From NCBI GenBank assembly GCA_010015675.1, contig ML976986.1:515382-579381 (forward strand): a stretch of 64,000 nt of DNA, written 5' to 3'. A program made the position numbers and the translations under genes. Of the stretch, positions 46,862 through 58,562 are shown one piece after another. How positions within the stretch are numbered: the stretch's first letter is position 1; every line of letters starts with the position of its first letter. The notes under the pieces are model-generated. The model did no database searches and was not told where the DNA came from. It was given only the letters and a program-made list of their open reading frames with translations. This stretch comes from Byssothecium circinans. Its lineage: Eukaryota > Ascomycota > Dothideomycetes > Pleosporales > Massarinaceae.

Positions 46862-48470
46862 CTAGCTTTCAGCTTCAGGCTTCTTCATGGCCGGAAACTG
46901 ATGTGTCCTTTCTGAAGGCGGCGAGAGTAGTTGATCAAGTGGCCACTTGCGCACTGCGCGCATACTGAGACGATCTCTTGCACCATTGTTGTACATCTCG
47001 ATGCCGGCCCAGGCGATCATTGCAGCATTGTCACAGCAGAGACTGGGAGGAGGAACGATTACTTTCACGTGACCGAATCCATGGGCGCAGAGTGTATTCG
47101 AGAGACTATCGAACATCAGTACCATAGATGCACAATGTTTTGTTTGACACCTACATGGCTGCAAGATAGGAGTTTGCGGCAACGCCACCTGACATTACAA
47201 TTGTCTGAACGGGACGTTGCTGCAGTTCAAGTAGAATCCGGCCTACGAGATGCTCGAATGCGGCGCGCATGGCGTATTTCGCCAGGTCCTGACGTTCTTG
47301 GATGGTGATTTCGTCGGGTATTCGCTCCTCATTTGTCAGTTTGTGGGTAATGGGATCGCGTTTGTAGCGAACAATACGTTCAACAGCTGTTGTTAGTCCC
47401 GAGAAGCTCATCTCCATGCTCTTGCTTTTGAGCCCTCCTGCCGCCTTGGCAAGAGGTTGGTTGAGAGACCATCCCCATTGTGAGACATTTCGCTTTTTGG
47501 CCTCTTCGTTGTTCTTTGGAGGATAATAACCATATGCCTTTCCGAATTGCTCACTCCACGTTGACGCAGTGCCGTCTAGTTCCTTCCAAGGCGTCGTTGT
47601 AGCTTTCTGTAACCGTGAAAGATGTTCCGGTTTCAGTAGATTCGTGTCTGTCGAAAACACAAACCCTTCCAGAAGTGCTCCATACATAGTAGTCCCTGCC
47701 TTTTGCAGCACGGTAGCTGGGAGTACAACGCGTGCTATCTTGTCCAGACATTCCCCGATCGCAATGTCCATTGTACTGCCCAATATCTCGTGGTCCGTTA
47801 ATGACGAAGACGCTACAAGCAGCGTATGGCCCCCAGAGACTAGGACCGAGAGGAATGGGAAATCAGGCGTGACCTTGATGTGACGGAAGTCCTCAGCGAA
47901 GTCGGCTTCCAGACCGAGTTCTTTATCCTTTATGAATTTGTGAACTGCCATGGCGGCGTTCAAACGGGGTGTGAGGGCGTGCGCATGCATGTGATGTATT
48001 CCAAGAAGAGGTTTCTGCCATGCTACCGCGAGGCCCTTGGCCGTGTCGAGCCCGGTAAACAGGTTGGATCGCATGCCTGGACCTCGAGTGACGGCAACGA
48101 AGTCTGGCAGTCTCTTTGTCGCTGATATTGACCCATTATCCAATTGGTTTTTGACGGGTTGCTGGTCGGGCAGATTCTCAATGGCCTCAGCCACCAGGCT
48201 CGCGAGGTTCTCTTGATGCGACTCGAGGGCTACGAGGGGATGTACGCCATTGAAGGACAGGTTGTTCGCCGTGACCTTCTTGTGGAAGTGCAACTGAGCA
48301 GCGGTGTGGCCCGAAGGACGGTGCTCAACAGCTTCAAGAATGGCCACACTGGTGTCATCACAAGAGGTTTCGATGGCCAGCGTCAGGAGGGATCGAGGTC
48401 GTGGGTGAAAGGGTAGTGCCGGTCGTGGGCGAAGGAAGACGGCGTGGAGAGCATTCGGGCGTACGCGCAT
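46862..48470 (-). CDS. qri7: mitochondrial tRNA N6-adenosine threonylcarbamoyltransferase Qri7
   Basis: Kae1/TsaD/Qri7-family enzyme that transfers threonylcarbamoyl from TC-AMP to A37 of ANN-decoding tRNAs, forming t6A in mitochondria. Exons 48470-47153 and 47103-46862 give 519 residues. The Arg-rich N-terminus (MRVRPNALHAVFLRPRPALPF) resembles a presequence and distinguishes it from cytosolic Kae1. Motifs: LAIETSCDDTSVAIL, VAVTRGPGMRSNLFTGL, the metal site HHMHAHALT, LVSGGHTLLV, ECLDKIAR, MEMSFSGL and VMSGGVAANSYL. After the intron come PPPSLCCDNAAMIAWAGIEMY, with the conserved DNA triad of ligands. The family is secure. The start lies 185 bp from the divergent lipase ATG. Confidence 0.95.
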
Positions 48471-48655
48471 GGCTCACATGCCATATGGGATGAAGGAGTG
48501 ACAGTAGGGGGGTGGGCTCTCGTACCACGGTCGGTGGGTGGTAGGGTACATGTATCTACTTAAAAGCCCCCAAGTTCCCGGATGGCTTTTACGGGACCTG
48601 ACATAAGTTCGGATTCGCGGTCCGTGCCTTGGTGACATCACATAGATAATACGGC
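48471..48655. promoter_or_regulatory. compact bidirectional promoter (qri7 / patatin lipase)
   Basis: Only 185 bases separate the start codons of two divergent genes (278 if the lipase starts at 48749). The shared interval must hold both promoters and leaders. No specific factor site is assigned. Confidence 0.5.
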
Positions 48656-51388
48656 ATGCCACATGCACACTCTCCCACACACCCAAGACGCCAGCACCGA
48701 GACACCCCAATCCAGTCATGCCCGCCTTGGTCCTCCCCTCCCCTCCCTATGGCTGACACCAAAAAAGCGACAGACGGGCCCGAGCCCTACTCGACCTCTG
48801 CCTTTGACTACGAGCAGCTTCCCGATGCTCACGAGGACTTCGTCAACGAGGATGACTTCCTACAATTTGTCAAAGCTCTGCAAGCTCCCGAAAACTCACC
48901 CTCCGCCGAAGACATCACGCTTCCGCAGCCCGAGCCCCGCAAGTTCATCACCGCTCTGAACGACTGGCGGCCGATCCACCAGCGTGTGCGCCGCCGCCGA
49001 AGGCACAAAAAGCCGCCGCAGAGGGGCAAAGACGAGACGCGCGAGGGCTTCTTCTACGGGGTCCTGAAGTGGCCGTTCCTGTTCGGCGTGTTTGCATGGC
49101 TAGCCGTGCTGAGCATCGGCTATGTGCTCACCCGCTTCTACATCTACACGTACGAACACTGGGTGACTTGGAGAGGAAGGCGCCAACAGCTTCGAACCCA
49201 GCTGCAAGCCGCAAGCTCGTATGACGAGTGGATACGTGGCGCGAAGGAGTTGGATTCGTATCTGCACAACGACGAGTGGAAAGAGAACCCAGACTATGCA
49301 TACTACGACAGCAAGACGGTACGTCGGGTGCACCACCAGATGGCGAAGCTGCGACAGCAGGCCGAGGCGGAAGAGAAAGACACATCCACTGGCAAGAGTG
49401 TGGAAGAACTCCGCGCCCTCGTGGAAGCCTGCGTCAAGAACAACTTTGTTGGCTTCGAGAACCCGAGACTGTACAGCGAGACGTACTACGGAACCAAAGA
49501 CTTGGTACAGCAATTCGTCGACGAGGCTGAAAAGTCGCTCTCCTTCCTACTCAAAACCAGTCAGCTCGACCCGGAGAGCAAGCGAGCTCTGTTTAAGCAC
49601 CTCAGCTCAAACTTTGGCCGCACTGCACTGTGTCTTTCGGGTGGCGCGACCTTCGCATACTACCATTTTGGCGTGGCGAAGGCGCTCCTCGACGCTGCCC
49701 TTCTTCCCGAGGTGATTACGGGAACCTCGGGTGGTGCATTAGTGGCAGCTCTACTATGCACAAGAACGGATGAAGAGCTGAAGAAACTCCTTGTGCCTGC
49801 ACTTGCCGACCGCATCACCGCATGCCACGACAGCACATGGACTTGGGTTCAACGATGGTGGAAGACGGGCGCAAGATTCGATAGCGTTGACTGGGCACAG
49901 AGGGCCGCTTGGTTTTCTCGAGGCAGCATGACTTTCAAGGAGGCATACCAACGATCAGGTCGCATCTTGAACGTCTCCTGCGTACCGTCAGATCCTCATT
50001 CTCCGACCATTCTCGCAAACTACATCACCTCTCCGGACTGTGTGATCTGGTCGGCTGTATTGGCATCGGCAGCTGTGCCTGGTATTTTGAACCCAGTCGT
50101 CATGATGAAGAAGAACAAAGATGGCACCTTGTCACCATATTCATTTGGTCACAAATGGAAGGACGGCAGTCTACGAACAGATATTCCACTTAAGGCATTG
50201 AATCTCCACTTCAACGTCCGCTTCTCCATAGTTAGCCAGGTCAACCCGCATATCAACATATTCTTCTTCTCCTCACGAGGAACTGTCGGCCGCCCGGTCA
50301 CTCACCGTCGAGGACGCGGATGGCGTGGTGGTTTCATCGGCTCAGCAGCCGAGCAAACCATCAAGCTTGATCTCAACAAATGGCTCAAAGTTCTTCGCCA
50401 TCTTGAACTGCTTCCCCGTCCACTAGGCCAGGACTGGAGCGAGATTTGGCTGCAGCGCTTCTCTGGAACCATCACCATCTGGCCCAAGTCCATCCTCTCC
50501 GACTTCTTCTACATCCTGACGGATCCCACCCCTGAACGTCTAGCCCGCATGATCCGTGTCGGGCAACAATCTACATTCCCAAAGCTGAAGTTCATTGGCA
50601 ACCGCGCCAAACTAGAACACATCATCCAACAAGGACGCCGACAGCTCAGGCCACGTGGTATCCAGGACGGTCTCACACCTGCCTTCTCAGAAGAAGACCT
50701 TAGGAGTCTCTTGAAGCGTACGAAGAGTGGCACTTCCGAACACGGCCCCTCATACCCGCTCTCCGGATCCGAGTCTTCTTCCTCCGTAGGTCCTTCTCGA
50801 CCAGGCTCACCAGCTGACCTACCGCTGGGGTTCACCTTCGCAAAACAGAAGAACAACACCCCCGCAAGCCTCGCCACAGGCCGCCAAAGAACGGCACAAC
50901 CCGCACCGGACAGCCCCTCTCTAAGCCACCGCCTCTCAGGCTGGTGGTCTTCCCTCACACCGAAACCCACCAACAACAACCAAACCCAGCCTCAATCCTT
51001 GCACTCACACCTTCGATCCCCGCCGCCAGCCTCACCACATCTGAACTCCAACCGGCCTTCCTCAATGATCGAGCTCCGTCCCTCTCAACGCGACGTCCTC
51101 AACTCCGCTCAAGCCCAGCCTCTCAACCGAAGCGGCAACTTCCTCACTGAGCTCAGGCGACAGAGTCGAGTCTTTGTAGATGATGAGTCCGATGGTGATG
51201 AAGATGAGCTTGCGGCTAATTTCGGTAATGCAGGGAAACGATACGATGATCAAGACGGTGATGCACATGGAGACGCTGAGGATTATGAGGGTGGTTTTGT
51301 GGGGGACGATGCGGATGAAGGGGAGGGAGGGGGGAGTCATGGGGATGGGCAGCAGGATTTGGGTCTTGGGCTTGGGATTGGGGCGTAA
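48656..51388 (+). CDS. patatin-like phospholipase / triacylglycerol lipase
   Basis: Fungal patatin-domain lipase related to Tgl3/4/5, expected at lipid droplets or ER, hydrolysing triacylglycerol or phospholipid. Single exon of 910 residues from 48656. An in-frame ATG at 48749 (MADTKKATDG) after a pyrimidine-rich leader would give 879 residues and better matches the short N-termini I recall for Aspergillus homologues. Features in order: NDWRPIHQRV; one membrane segment (VLKWPFLFGVFAWLAVLSIGYVL); then the patatin domain. The domain has the oxyanion loop CLSGGATFAYYHFGV, the nucleophile elbow GTSGG (Ser358) and the Asp of the dyad in KWKDGSLRTDIP (Asp503). SQVNPHINIFFFSSRG and RHLELLPRPLGQDWSEIW are characteristic. 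The tail is Ser/Pro-rich and ends in an acidic, Gly-rich stretch. Confidence 0.93.
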   Translation: MPHAHSPTHPRRQHRDTPIQSCPPWSSPPLPMADTKKATDGPEPYSTSAFDYEQLPDAHEDFVNEDDFLQFVKALQAPENSPSAEDITLPQPEPRKFITALNDWRPIHQRVRRRRRHKKPPQRGKDETREGFFYGVLKWPFLFGVFAWLAVLSIGYVLTRFYIYTYEHWVTWRGRRQQLRTQLQAASSYDEWIRGAKELDSYLHNDEWKENPDYAYYDSKTVRRVHHQMAKLRQQAEAEEKDTSTGKSVEELRALVEACVKNNFVGFENPRLYSETYYGTKDLVQQFVDEAEKSLSFLLKTSQLDPESKRALFKHLSSNFGRTALCLSGGATFAYYHFGVAKALLDAALLPEVITGTSGGALVAALLCTRTDEELKKLLVPALADRITACHDSTWTWVQRWWKTGARFDSVDWAQRAAWFSRGSMTFKEAYQRSGRILNVSCVPSDPHSPTILANYITSPDCVIWSAVLASAAVPGILNPVVMMKKNKDGTLSPYSFGHKWKDGSLRTDIPLKALNLHFNVRFSIVSQVNPHINIFFFSSRGTVGRPVTHRRGRGWRGGFIGSAAEQTIKLDLNKWLKVLRHLELLPRPLGQDWSEIWLQRFSGTITIWPKSILSDFFYILTDPTPERLARMIRVGQQSTFPKLKFIGNRAKLEHIIQQGRRQLRPRGIQDGLTPAFSEEDLRSLLKRTKSGTSEHGPSYPLSGSESSSSVGPSRPGSPADLPLGFTFAKQKNNTPASLATGRQRTAQPAPDSPSLSHRLSGWWSSLTPKPTNNNQTQPQSLHSHLRSPPPASPHLNSNRPSSMIELRPSQRDVLNSAQAQPLNRSGNFLTELRRQSRVFVDDESDGDEDELAANFGNAGKRYDDQDGDAHGDAEDYEGGFVGDDADEGEGGGSHGDGQQDLGLGLGIGA

Positions 51389-51776
51389 ACGAACCTGGTA
51401 GGGATTTTGCTCGTTATTACATCAATGTTCTTTTCTTTTGTTCCATGATTATCAAGAAGTGCATGGTGTTTGGGCATGTGCATTTGTTGGCGGTGGTTGC
51501 ATTAGAGCAGGAAGAGGTGGGTCGTGGAGATCCCCAAATCATAAAGACTTTACATTCATTGAAACTTTTCGAAATCGCTATGTGGGTATCTTGCTGCTGT
51601 CGTATGAAATCGTGAACCATATCCGCCCCAACCCCTGAAAATGTCGCGTAGAAACATACTCTCCTAACTTACAAACCTGGCAAATGCCACCCATACGCCA
51701 CTCGATCTGAAACTCGAGATGCCATCAACCTTGAATGTCGGTCATTCGTGTGCGTGCATACAATTGGTATGTAAAC
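51389..51776. other. intergenic region between convergent genes
   Basis: About 390 bases; nothing beyond the two 3' ends is seen. Confidence 0.5.
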
Positions 51777-53610
51777 TCAGCCCTCTATCTCATGTGAATT
51801 GTATTGCTGAACCGGAACCAACATGTCCCACTCTAGACCCTCAGCCGCTTCGATCGCGGGTGGCAAGTTACCCAGGCCCATCATCTTATCCATCTCCGCA
51901 CCATCGTCGTCAAACATGTGCATATCCGCTTCGCCAATCTGTGGAGGATACATTCCGTAGTTTCCACCCGGCGTCTTGTCCAAGTCATACTCTCCAGCAG
52001 CCTGCACAAGCTGACTCTGCAAATCACCCATGAAGTATGGCATAGGCGTTTGCGGCACACTCGGATCCGCAGAATCGAGGTACGACTGCGACTCATTGGC
52101 GCTCGGGTCCAAGCCACCCATCCAGAATTGGCCACCGGTCGCGGCGTTGCGCTCTAGAATCATTTCTTCGATCTGAACTTCCGGGAGGTTATGGACGGCA
52201 GAACGCAGATGGCGGCGTAGAAATCCATCGTTGAAGAAGGCATACTCGCAGCCTTGAACCAAGCATTTCACGTCTCTTCCATCTTCGTAGCCAGCCCCCG
52301 TGAGATGAGTGAGCACGCCGTCTTTGGCGTACTTTTTCCTCCGCGGCTTTGCCGCTTTTCTCATGGCCTTTCGGTTCATGGGAATGCCGAGATGGTGTGT
52401 TCGAATATGCTGTTCGAGCGATGACTTCGACTTGAAGGCGTCGCCGCAAGCACTAACTCCGTCCCAGTTCTTGAGGTCTATGTGCTTGGAGTCTTGCATG
52501 ACTTCAGAAGTACAGAAGTACTTGTACTGATTATCGTGAACGCTCTGGATATGCACATTGAGGTTGCTCCTCCTAGTGAAGACACTGTCGCAACCTTCTC
52601 GCGGACAAGGGTATTGTGACTTGCTCTCCGCTTCTACGTGGACAGTCTTCAAGTGACTTTCGAGGTTGGCCTGTGACTTGAAAACCTGACCGCATTGAGC
52701 GCAAGTAGGCTTGTGAACCTCGCGAGAGTGTGCTCGAAGTTCTGCTTGAGTGGCAAATGTGAGCGGCTGGTTAGGTATTGTCACAAATTCTCCCTCTTCG
52801 TTCTGTATTGTGTCATATTCGGTGCCCTCTGGTATACATATCATGCAGTAATGCAAATCATCCTTCGCATTGGCCGCGTTCTCGTGCACATTGGTGATAT
52901 GCCGGCGCAGATTCGGTGCGGTCTGATATCCGGAGGTGCATCGTTCACCGGTCTTTGGGTCGATGAGTGTGCAGGGGAACGGTTTCACGTCGAGGTGGTC
53001 CATCTTGACGTGCGCTTCTAGCGTCGACGCTTTCCTGAAGACGGCATTACACGGCGGGTAGTCTGTACAGTAGAACTTGGACTCGTGAACTTCCTTATGA
53101 CGCTTGAGGCGTCCGTTAGAGGCGAATGTCGATTCGCACCCTGGCCAGTCGCAAGCGAACATGTCCACGGCTCCTAAATGTGCACTCTTCAGATGTCGGT
53201 TGAGGTGGTCCTTCCGAGGAAATGTCTTGTCACAGCCGGCGTGGTGGCAGACGAAGGGTCGTATCTTGTTATGGCTCCGCATATGAGCCTCGAGACGACA
53301 AGGTCGATTGAAGCGCTGCCCGCAGCCGTTGAAGTCGCAGACATATTTCCACGAGCGACGTGCCTCGCTCAATGCCCGCTTAGTACCATCATCTTTGTAG
53401 GTTGTTGCGTAGTCATCTGAGGCATCGCTTGCATTGTCGGAGTCGGTTATGTCCGCGGGTTCCGGTACGAAGAAGTCGTCGGCGTCCTCCTCCTCTACCT
53501 CTGTTGACGGTCAGCCCGGTCTATTGACAAGACGCAAATTACTTGCCTGGTCGGTTTCTCTTCCGCGGCAGAGCATCGGTCCCGTTCGCATCTTTGCGCT
53601 TTAGAGCCAT
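51777..53610 (-). CDS. transcription factor IIIA (C2H2 zinc-finger protein)
   Basis: Probable TFIIIA, which binds the 5S rRNA gene internal promoter and 5S rRNA. Exons 53610-53547 and 53500-51777 give 595 residues. The first exon ends with a GC donor (AG|GCAAGT), the only junction that keeps the frame into EVEEEDADDFF. About nine C2H2 fingers run from residue ~60, spaced as in TFIIIA: CDFNGCGQRFNRPCRLEAHMRSH, CHHAGCDKTFPRKDHLNRHLKSAH, CDWPGCESTFASNGRLKRH and later ones, with longer linkers in the middle. A final finger (CLVQGCEYAFFNDGFLRRH) follows a basic KPRRKKYAK stretch. The C-terminal 150 residues are acidic with Met/Gln. The number and spacing of the fingers make TFIIIA the best call. 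Confidence 0.85.
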
Positions 53611-54154
53611 TGTTGCGCTGTACAGTTGCCCAGGCGGAGCGAAGATCGATGTGCCCACCGCAGCAATTCGAAAAATAAAGTGGAGCGATGTGTTGCGCCA
53701 AGAGTTCGAGCTTGGCGTAGCGTCATTGGTGGATCGCAAAATCAGGATGCTGGGGGTCGGTTATTCTTGCTCCAACACCAGCACTCTGTCTTTTTGTTGT
53801 TCATTGGTAAGAGTCATACATGAATTTCCATCTCACTTCAGGCCCTCAAACCCACTAGATTTGACTATCTGTGCTTCACAATCGCTGGACTAGATCTTGA
53901 GAGAATAGGTAAGCTTGTTTTCTGCACAGCGTCCAACCCATCAGTAGAACCATCTTTCTCTACCTAGTGTGCGAGTCATGTTTAGTCTTACTCCCCCCGT
54001 CATCAGCGTCACCAGCCTATGGTGGCTTTCGCTCAGAAATTGTATGTTCTGTTGGTTTCTACTGAGCACATCGATTGTCGGAAACTAACAGCACGCAAAC
54101 GTAGCACGCATCCGGCAAGGGGAGAACCCAGGCATCAAGCATTAGTTGATCACG
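53611..54154. other. intergenic region, divergent promoters
   Basis: About 540 bases between TFIIIA and DAHP synthase start codons. No gene recognised. Confidence 0.5.
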
Positions 54155-55637
54155 ATGGGCTCGCTGGACAGTTGGTCACCGTCTTGTAAGTTTGCATATG
54201 AAACATTTCTAGACATAGTCACCAACGCATTCCAGCCTGGCGATCGAAGCCCATCAAGCAGGTTGTCACCTACGATGACCAGAATGCCGTTTCCGTGGCC
54301 TTAAGCAAGCTCGCCAGCCTTCCACCCATTGTCACACCGACCGAAATCATCAAGCTCAAATCTAGTCTACGAGATGCCGCGTTGGGCAAATCCTTCCTCC
54401 TCCAGGGAGGCGACTGCGCAGAGCTCTTCTCCTACTGCGCCGATGATCCGATTGATGCAAAGATCAAACTCCTGCTGCAGATGAGTTTGGTTCTCATCTG
54501 GGGTTCCAATAAACCTGTCATTCGAATTGGTCGTATGGCTGGCCAGTATGCTAAGCCTAGATCAAGCCCAATGGAGGTTGTCAATGGCAAAGAGATTCCG
54601 AGCTTCCGTGGAGATATCCTAAATGGCTTTGATCCGGCGGACAGGCATGTTGACCCTGAACGCTTGGTCACTGCCTACTTCCATTCGGCTACAACGCTGA
54701 ACTATATCCGTGGTCAATTATCGAGCGGTATTGCCGACCTGCATAATCCTTTGGACTGGGGACTTGGACATGTGAGGGACCAGGAGCTTCAATCTAAGTA
54801 CTCACAGATTGTATCCAGCATCTCAGATTCACTTCGTTTCATGAGAACCATCGGCGCGGACACAGCAGGTCAATTGCAGACAATTGATCTGTACACCAGC
54901 CATGAGGGCCTGGTGATGGAGTATGAGCAGAGCCTGACGCGACGTTTGAGACATCCCGCCGGCTACGAGTCACCGAAGCCTTCATCAGACGGCAAGGGCT
55001 GGTACAACACATCTGCACATTTCATCTGGATCGGTGACCGGACGCGACAAATTCATGGTGGTCATGTTGAGTATTTTCGTGGTATCGAAAATCCCATCGG
55101 TATCAAGGTTGGACCTTCGATGAAGAATGATGAGTTGGTTCAACTGCTCGATATCGTCAACCCAAGCAAGGAGGTCGGTAAAGTGACGCTGATTACACGT
55201 TACGGAAAAGACAAGGTAGAGTCGATGCTAGGTCTGCATATTGAAGCTGTCAAGAGTAGTGGACATGTTGTTGTTTGGCAGTGCGATCCTATGCATGGGT
55301 GAGTCTTCCTGAGAGCTCGCGTGAACGGTACTGACGGGAATTCAGAAATACCCATAGCACACCCACCGGAATCAAGACCCGTTCTTTCAACAGCATATTC
55401 TCTGAGCTCTCGTCAGCTCTCAGAATCCACAAGCAGCACGGCTCTTTCCTTGGGGGTATGCATCTCGAGCTGACAGGCGATGCAGTGACAGAGTGCACTG
55501 GAGGAAGCGAGGGTTTGAACGAGGACGATCTGAGTTTGAACTACACAACATATTGCGATCCAAGATTGAACGAGAAGCAAGCTCTTGAATTGGCTTTTCT
55601 AGTCGCTGGGCATTATAGGGAAAACGGCCATCACTAG
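54155..55637 (+). CDS. 3-deoxy-D-arabino-heptulosonate 7-phosphate synthase, class II
   Basis: First enzyme of the shikimate pathway: condenses phosphoenolpyruvate and erythrose 4-phosphate to DAHP. Class II (plant/AroA-II type). Exons 54155-54185, 54236-55298 and 55346-55637 give 461 residues. The N-terminus reads MGSLDSWSPSSWRSKPIKQV. Diagnostic motifs: LQGGDCAELF with the metal-ligand Cys, VIRIGRMAGQYAKPRS, SFRGDILNGFDP, TSHEGL, SAHFIWIGDRTRQIHGGHVEYFRG, NPIGIKVGPSM, then VVWQCDPMHGNTH split by the last intron, HLELTGDAVTECTGG and YCDPRLNEKQALELAF. The Cys, His, Glu and Asp ligands are all present, so it should be active. N. crassa is known to use this class beside class I isozymes. Confidence 0.96.
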
Positions 55638-55904
55638 AAAGGCACTGTTCCGAACCTTCCTAGCATGTACACCACCTTCACAATACCCTCATAAAAGCAG
55701 CTCATCTTTTCTACTCTCTATGGGAACAAAGCCTGCGTAAATCATTACTTCTTGACTGTATCAACCTAATTATACTTGATGTCCATACATGTTGACCTCG
55801 GCATTGAGTGTAACACGTGACATGGCCGAAGCTCAAACTTTCCGTCACTCCAAATCGCCAGCATCCCAACAAAATATCCAACACCCCAATCACGCCTCGC
55901 ACAA

Positions 55905-56573
55905 ATGGGTTCGTCAGCCTCCAAAACCGCCAGAGCCGCCGGTTCAGCCGCCCGTAAATACCCCACTCGGACTCCTCCTTCAACAACTCGAGCTCCTACA
56001 TCTTCCACTCCATCAGCGGCGGCGCAGGCAGCGGCGAAAGAAGGCCCCACCGTACATCCAGCACCGTACGCGAGTGAGGCGAGGAATGAAGGTACGTGTA
56101 AATTTGGTTAAAGTCCCTTAGGGGAAATTTTGTTGACGAGCATCATAGCAATTGACCTCGACGCCCGTGATCCAGTCCTAGCTTCCCGCCTCTCGACCCT
56201 AGGCGCCGTACAGCCCAATCCTCATTACTCCGCCTCGTCGACGTCGTCCTACGATCCGCAGCGAAACCCCTCTTCAACATTTCCTTCGGATATGATGACG
56301 TCGCCGCCTCAATCTGCATTTCCTGAGCCACGAGATAACCCGGCGTTGCGGGTGTTGGAGGCGCGGTCGAGAATCGCAGAGGAGGCTGAGGATGAGTTGA
56401 GTCAGGTGGGAAGAAGAGGTTTTGTGGGGAGAAAATACGTGGATGCGGGGGTTGTGCAGCTGGCGCTGATGAGGAGGAAGAGGGGGGATACCGATGAGAG
56501 GATTGAGGAGGGGTTGGGACTGGCGAGAGGGAGACTGAGGGTCCTTGGTAAGGGTATTGTGGAAGCTGTGTAG
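55905..56573 (+). CDS. small fungal protein with possible N-myristoylation signal
   Basis: Conserved-looking fungal hypothetical protein of 203 residues. Exons 55905-56091 and 56149-56573. The ATG at 55905 gives MGSSASKTARAAG, matching an N-myristoylation consensus (MGxxxS), so membrane attachment is possible. Residues ~15-60 are Ser/Thr/Pro/Ala-rich and disordered. A helical C-terminal part follows, NPALRVLEARSRIAEEAEDEL then GRKYVDAGVVQLALMRRKRG and ERIEEGLGLARGRLRVLG, reminiscent of a small helix-turn-helix found in fungal mitochondrial-proteome hypothetical proteins. I recall similar Pezizomycotina proteins but no function. An overlapping frame on the same strand (55789-56121) is a shadow. 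Confidence 0.75.
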
Positions 56574-56875
56574 AACTAATGCTTGGTGTTCACGGTCATG
56601 ACAAGATGATGTTTAGGTTGAGTGGAGTAGAAGTTCGAGCGTACTAATGAATGCGGTAGGATACAGGTTGGAGGATCAAAACATCCGGATGCGCCGAACC
56701 TATCTACAAGAAATATCGTCGAAATCGTTATAAATCAAAGAAAGCCGGAATCCGATACCTTCCCAATGCCCGATGCCTTATCCGCCGATGCATGCAATAC
56801 CGATGCAGAAACCGTCCGAAGCCGATACGCCTTTCCAATACACCTTTCCAGAAGCGAAGTCCACGATGAGTCCCT

Positions 56876-57456
56876 CTAGAACTCGCGGTGCTCATGAATA
56901 AAATTGTTGAGCGCCGTCAAGGCGCGAGTGAGCTGCTCCTGGCTGATGTCGACACCATCGCCATCCTCGTTTCCAATCTTCACTATGCCCTCGGAATTTC
57001 TCATTTTGCCCGGCCGGTAACTTTTGAGCACGCGCCAGCGGCTTCTGGTTGTGCTGAGCATGGGGCATGAGTCGGAGATCGCTTCCTTCTCGCGGAGAAG
57101 CAGGAGGGCGTTTAGGATGGTGTAAAAGATGCTACAACAGTTCCAGTCAGCTTTGCCCTCTTCGAGATTGAGAACGATCGGAGCGTTACACACCTCTGCG
57201 TAAGCTTCAAGTCGTGGTCCCACGAGTACGCCGTTGCCCTGAATGTGTTTCCCTGCGCAACGATGTCCAGGAACACGAACAAGCATTCCTCGACGCTAAC
57301 TTCGCGCGGTATATCTGATTCGGCGTTCCACATACACCAGTCGGCGAGCGATGTGAACGTTATTTGGTCCATGTGACAGAAGGCGTTGAAATTGTCGGGG
57401 ACACTGTTGAGCAATTTCCTCGCCCGCTGTGTCCCTGTCGTCTCTAAGATCGCCAT
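56876..57456 (-). CDS. hypothetical protein
   Basis: Unrecognised protein of 172 residues. Exons 57456-57194 and 57131-56876, with a GTGTGT..TAG intron of 62 nt that keeps frame (KLTQ|SIFYTIL). It is rich in Phe, Trp, Cys and Leu in the first half (FCHMDQITFTSLADWCMWNAE, ECLFVFLDIVAQG). The second half has an amphipathic helix (SIFYTILNALLLLREKEA), then a basic stretch, and ends with an amphipathic helix EQLTRALTALNNFIHEH. No signal peptide or full membrane segment is seen. The split-frame continuity supports a real gene, but no family is recognised. Confidence 0.6.
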
Positions 57457-58562
57457 TGCACTCGCTATGAGCTCTCTTCCTCCGACTGTAGATGGGATAG
57501 AATGCGGTGCGGTAGCCGATGAAAGTCGTCGATCGTTCGATGTCTAGCGTCAGACGATCGGGCCGCGCAGCTCTAATGTATCAAGCGTCCTTTTCTCAAA
57601 GTCCCGGAAGATTATGACAAAGTGAAGGATTGTGTATAGTTGAAGCAGTGTACAAGATGAAGTGAATAAGACGCAAGCAAGGCACACGCATGCAAGACTG
57701 GACCAAGCAGCTGAAAGAGTAACAAGTCTGAAGCGGCGCGGTGGGGCCGACTCTCTTGTCTCTGCATCTCATCTTTCATGTGATAATGCACAGACCTCGT
57801 AGACGACAATAATGACATCAGCAATCAGCCAATTGGAGAGGCCATGCCCGCCGCAACCGTTTCTTGCATGGCCTGAAACAGCTTCGTGTCCCTTTTGGTC
57901 CCTTTTGGTTTGGCGTTTGGCAGGGAGCGCATCTAGGCGTGATGTGTTCCGGGAGTTGTGGTAGAAAGCTGAGCGTGGAGTGAGGCGATCGGGGGTTCAA
58001 CGACTCGCGGGGTCGGAAAGTCGGGCACTGAAGATCAGCAAAAACAGTGACTTATTTTAACCTGGGTATACTCTGTATACACCGGTGTAGTTCTGCTAAA
58101 GTCTTGATAGCGAGCTTGACGTGGGTTTGCTATTCTTCCGGCCTTCTCAGTAACATGGTGGTTCCTCCGGATCGCTTACTGCAGTCCATTTGCATTCGGG
58201 ATGAGGTAAATGAGGAAGGGCGGCCGTTAAAGAACGACTTCAGGGCTCGCAGATCGCCGGGGACAAATTGGACAACTTTTAGGGTGTTTTGCCACAAAGT
58301 TTCTTCAAGGCGCTCTGTCCCAATGGGGAATTATGTAGATATGGGAAGGGTGCCGCAAAGAAGCGTGACCACGCGCCCTTCAGAGACGCGAGAAGGTGGA
58401 ACTCCGCCAATACCTTGCTTGACTCAAGCGCAATCCCGTGTAAGCTTACATGCTACATATACCCAGGTATGCCTCCGGTGACTTTTCTGGAGCTTTGCTG
58501 CTCATTGTCATATTCTCTCGCCTTCTCTCTTAGTTTCGCCGAAGGAACGTTGGGAAACGACA
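57457..58562. other. intergenic region, divergent promoters
   Basis: About 1.1 kb without a supportable gene. A short duplication of GTCCCTTTTG is visible near 57889-57908. Overlapping frames at 58047-58678 lack motifs. Confidence 0.45.

Noticed and set aside
44346..48470. A RiPP biosynthetic cluster around the WGKR precursor
   Set aside because: Neighbours are a DUF1989 protein and Qri7; no DUF3328/UstY-like, tyrosinase, methyltransferase or P450 gene is present in the window.
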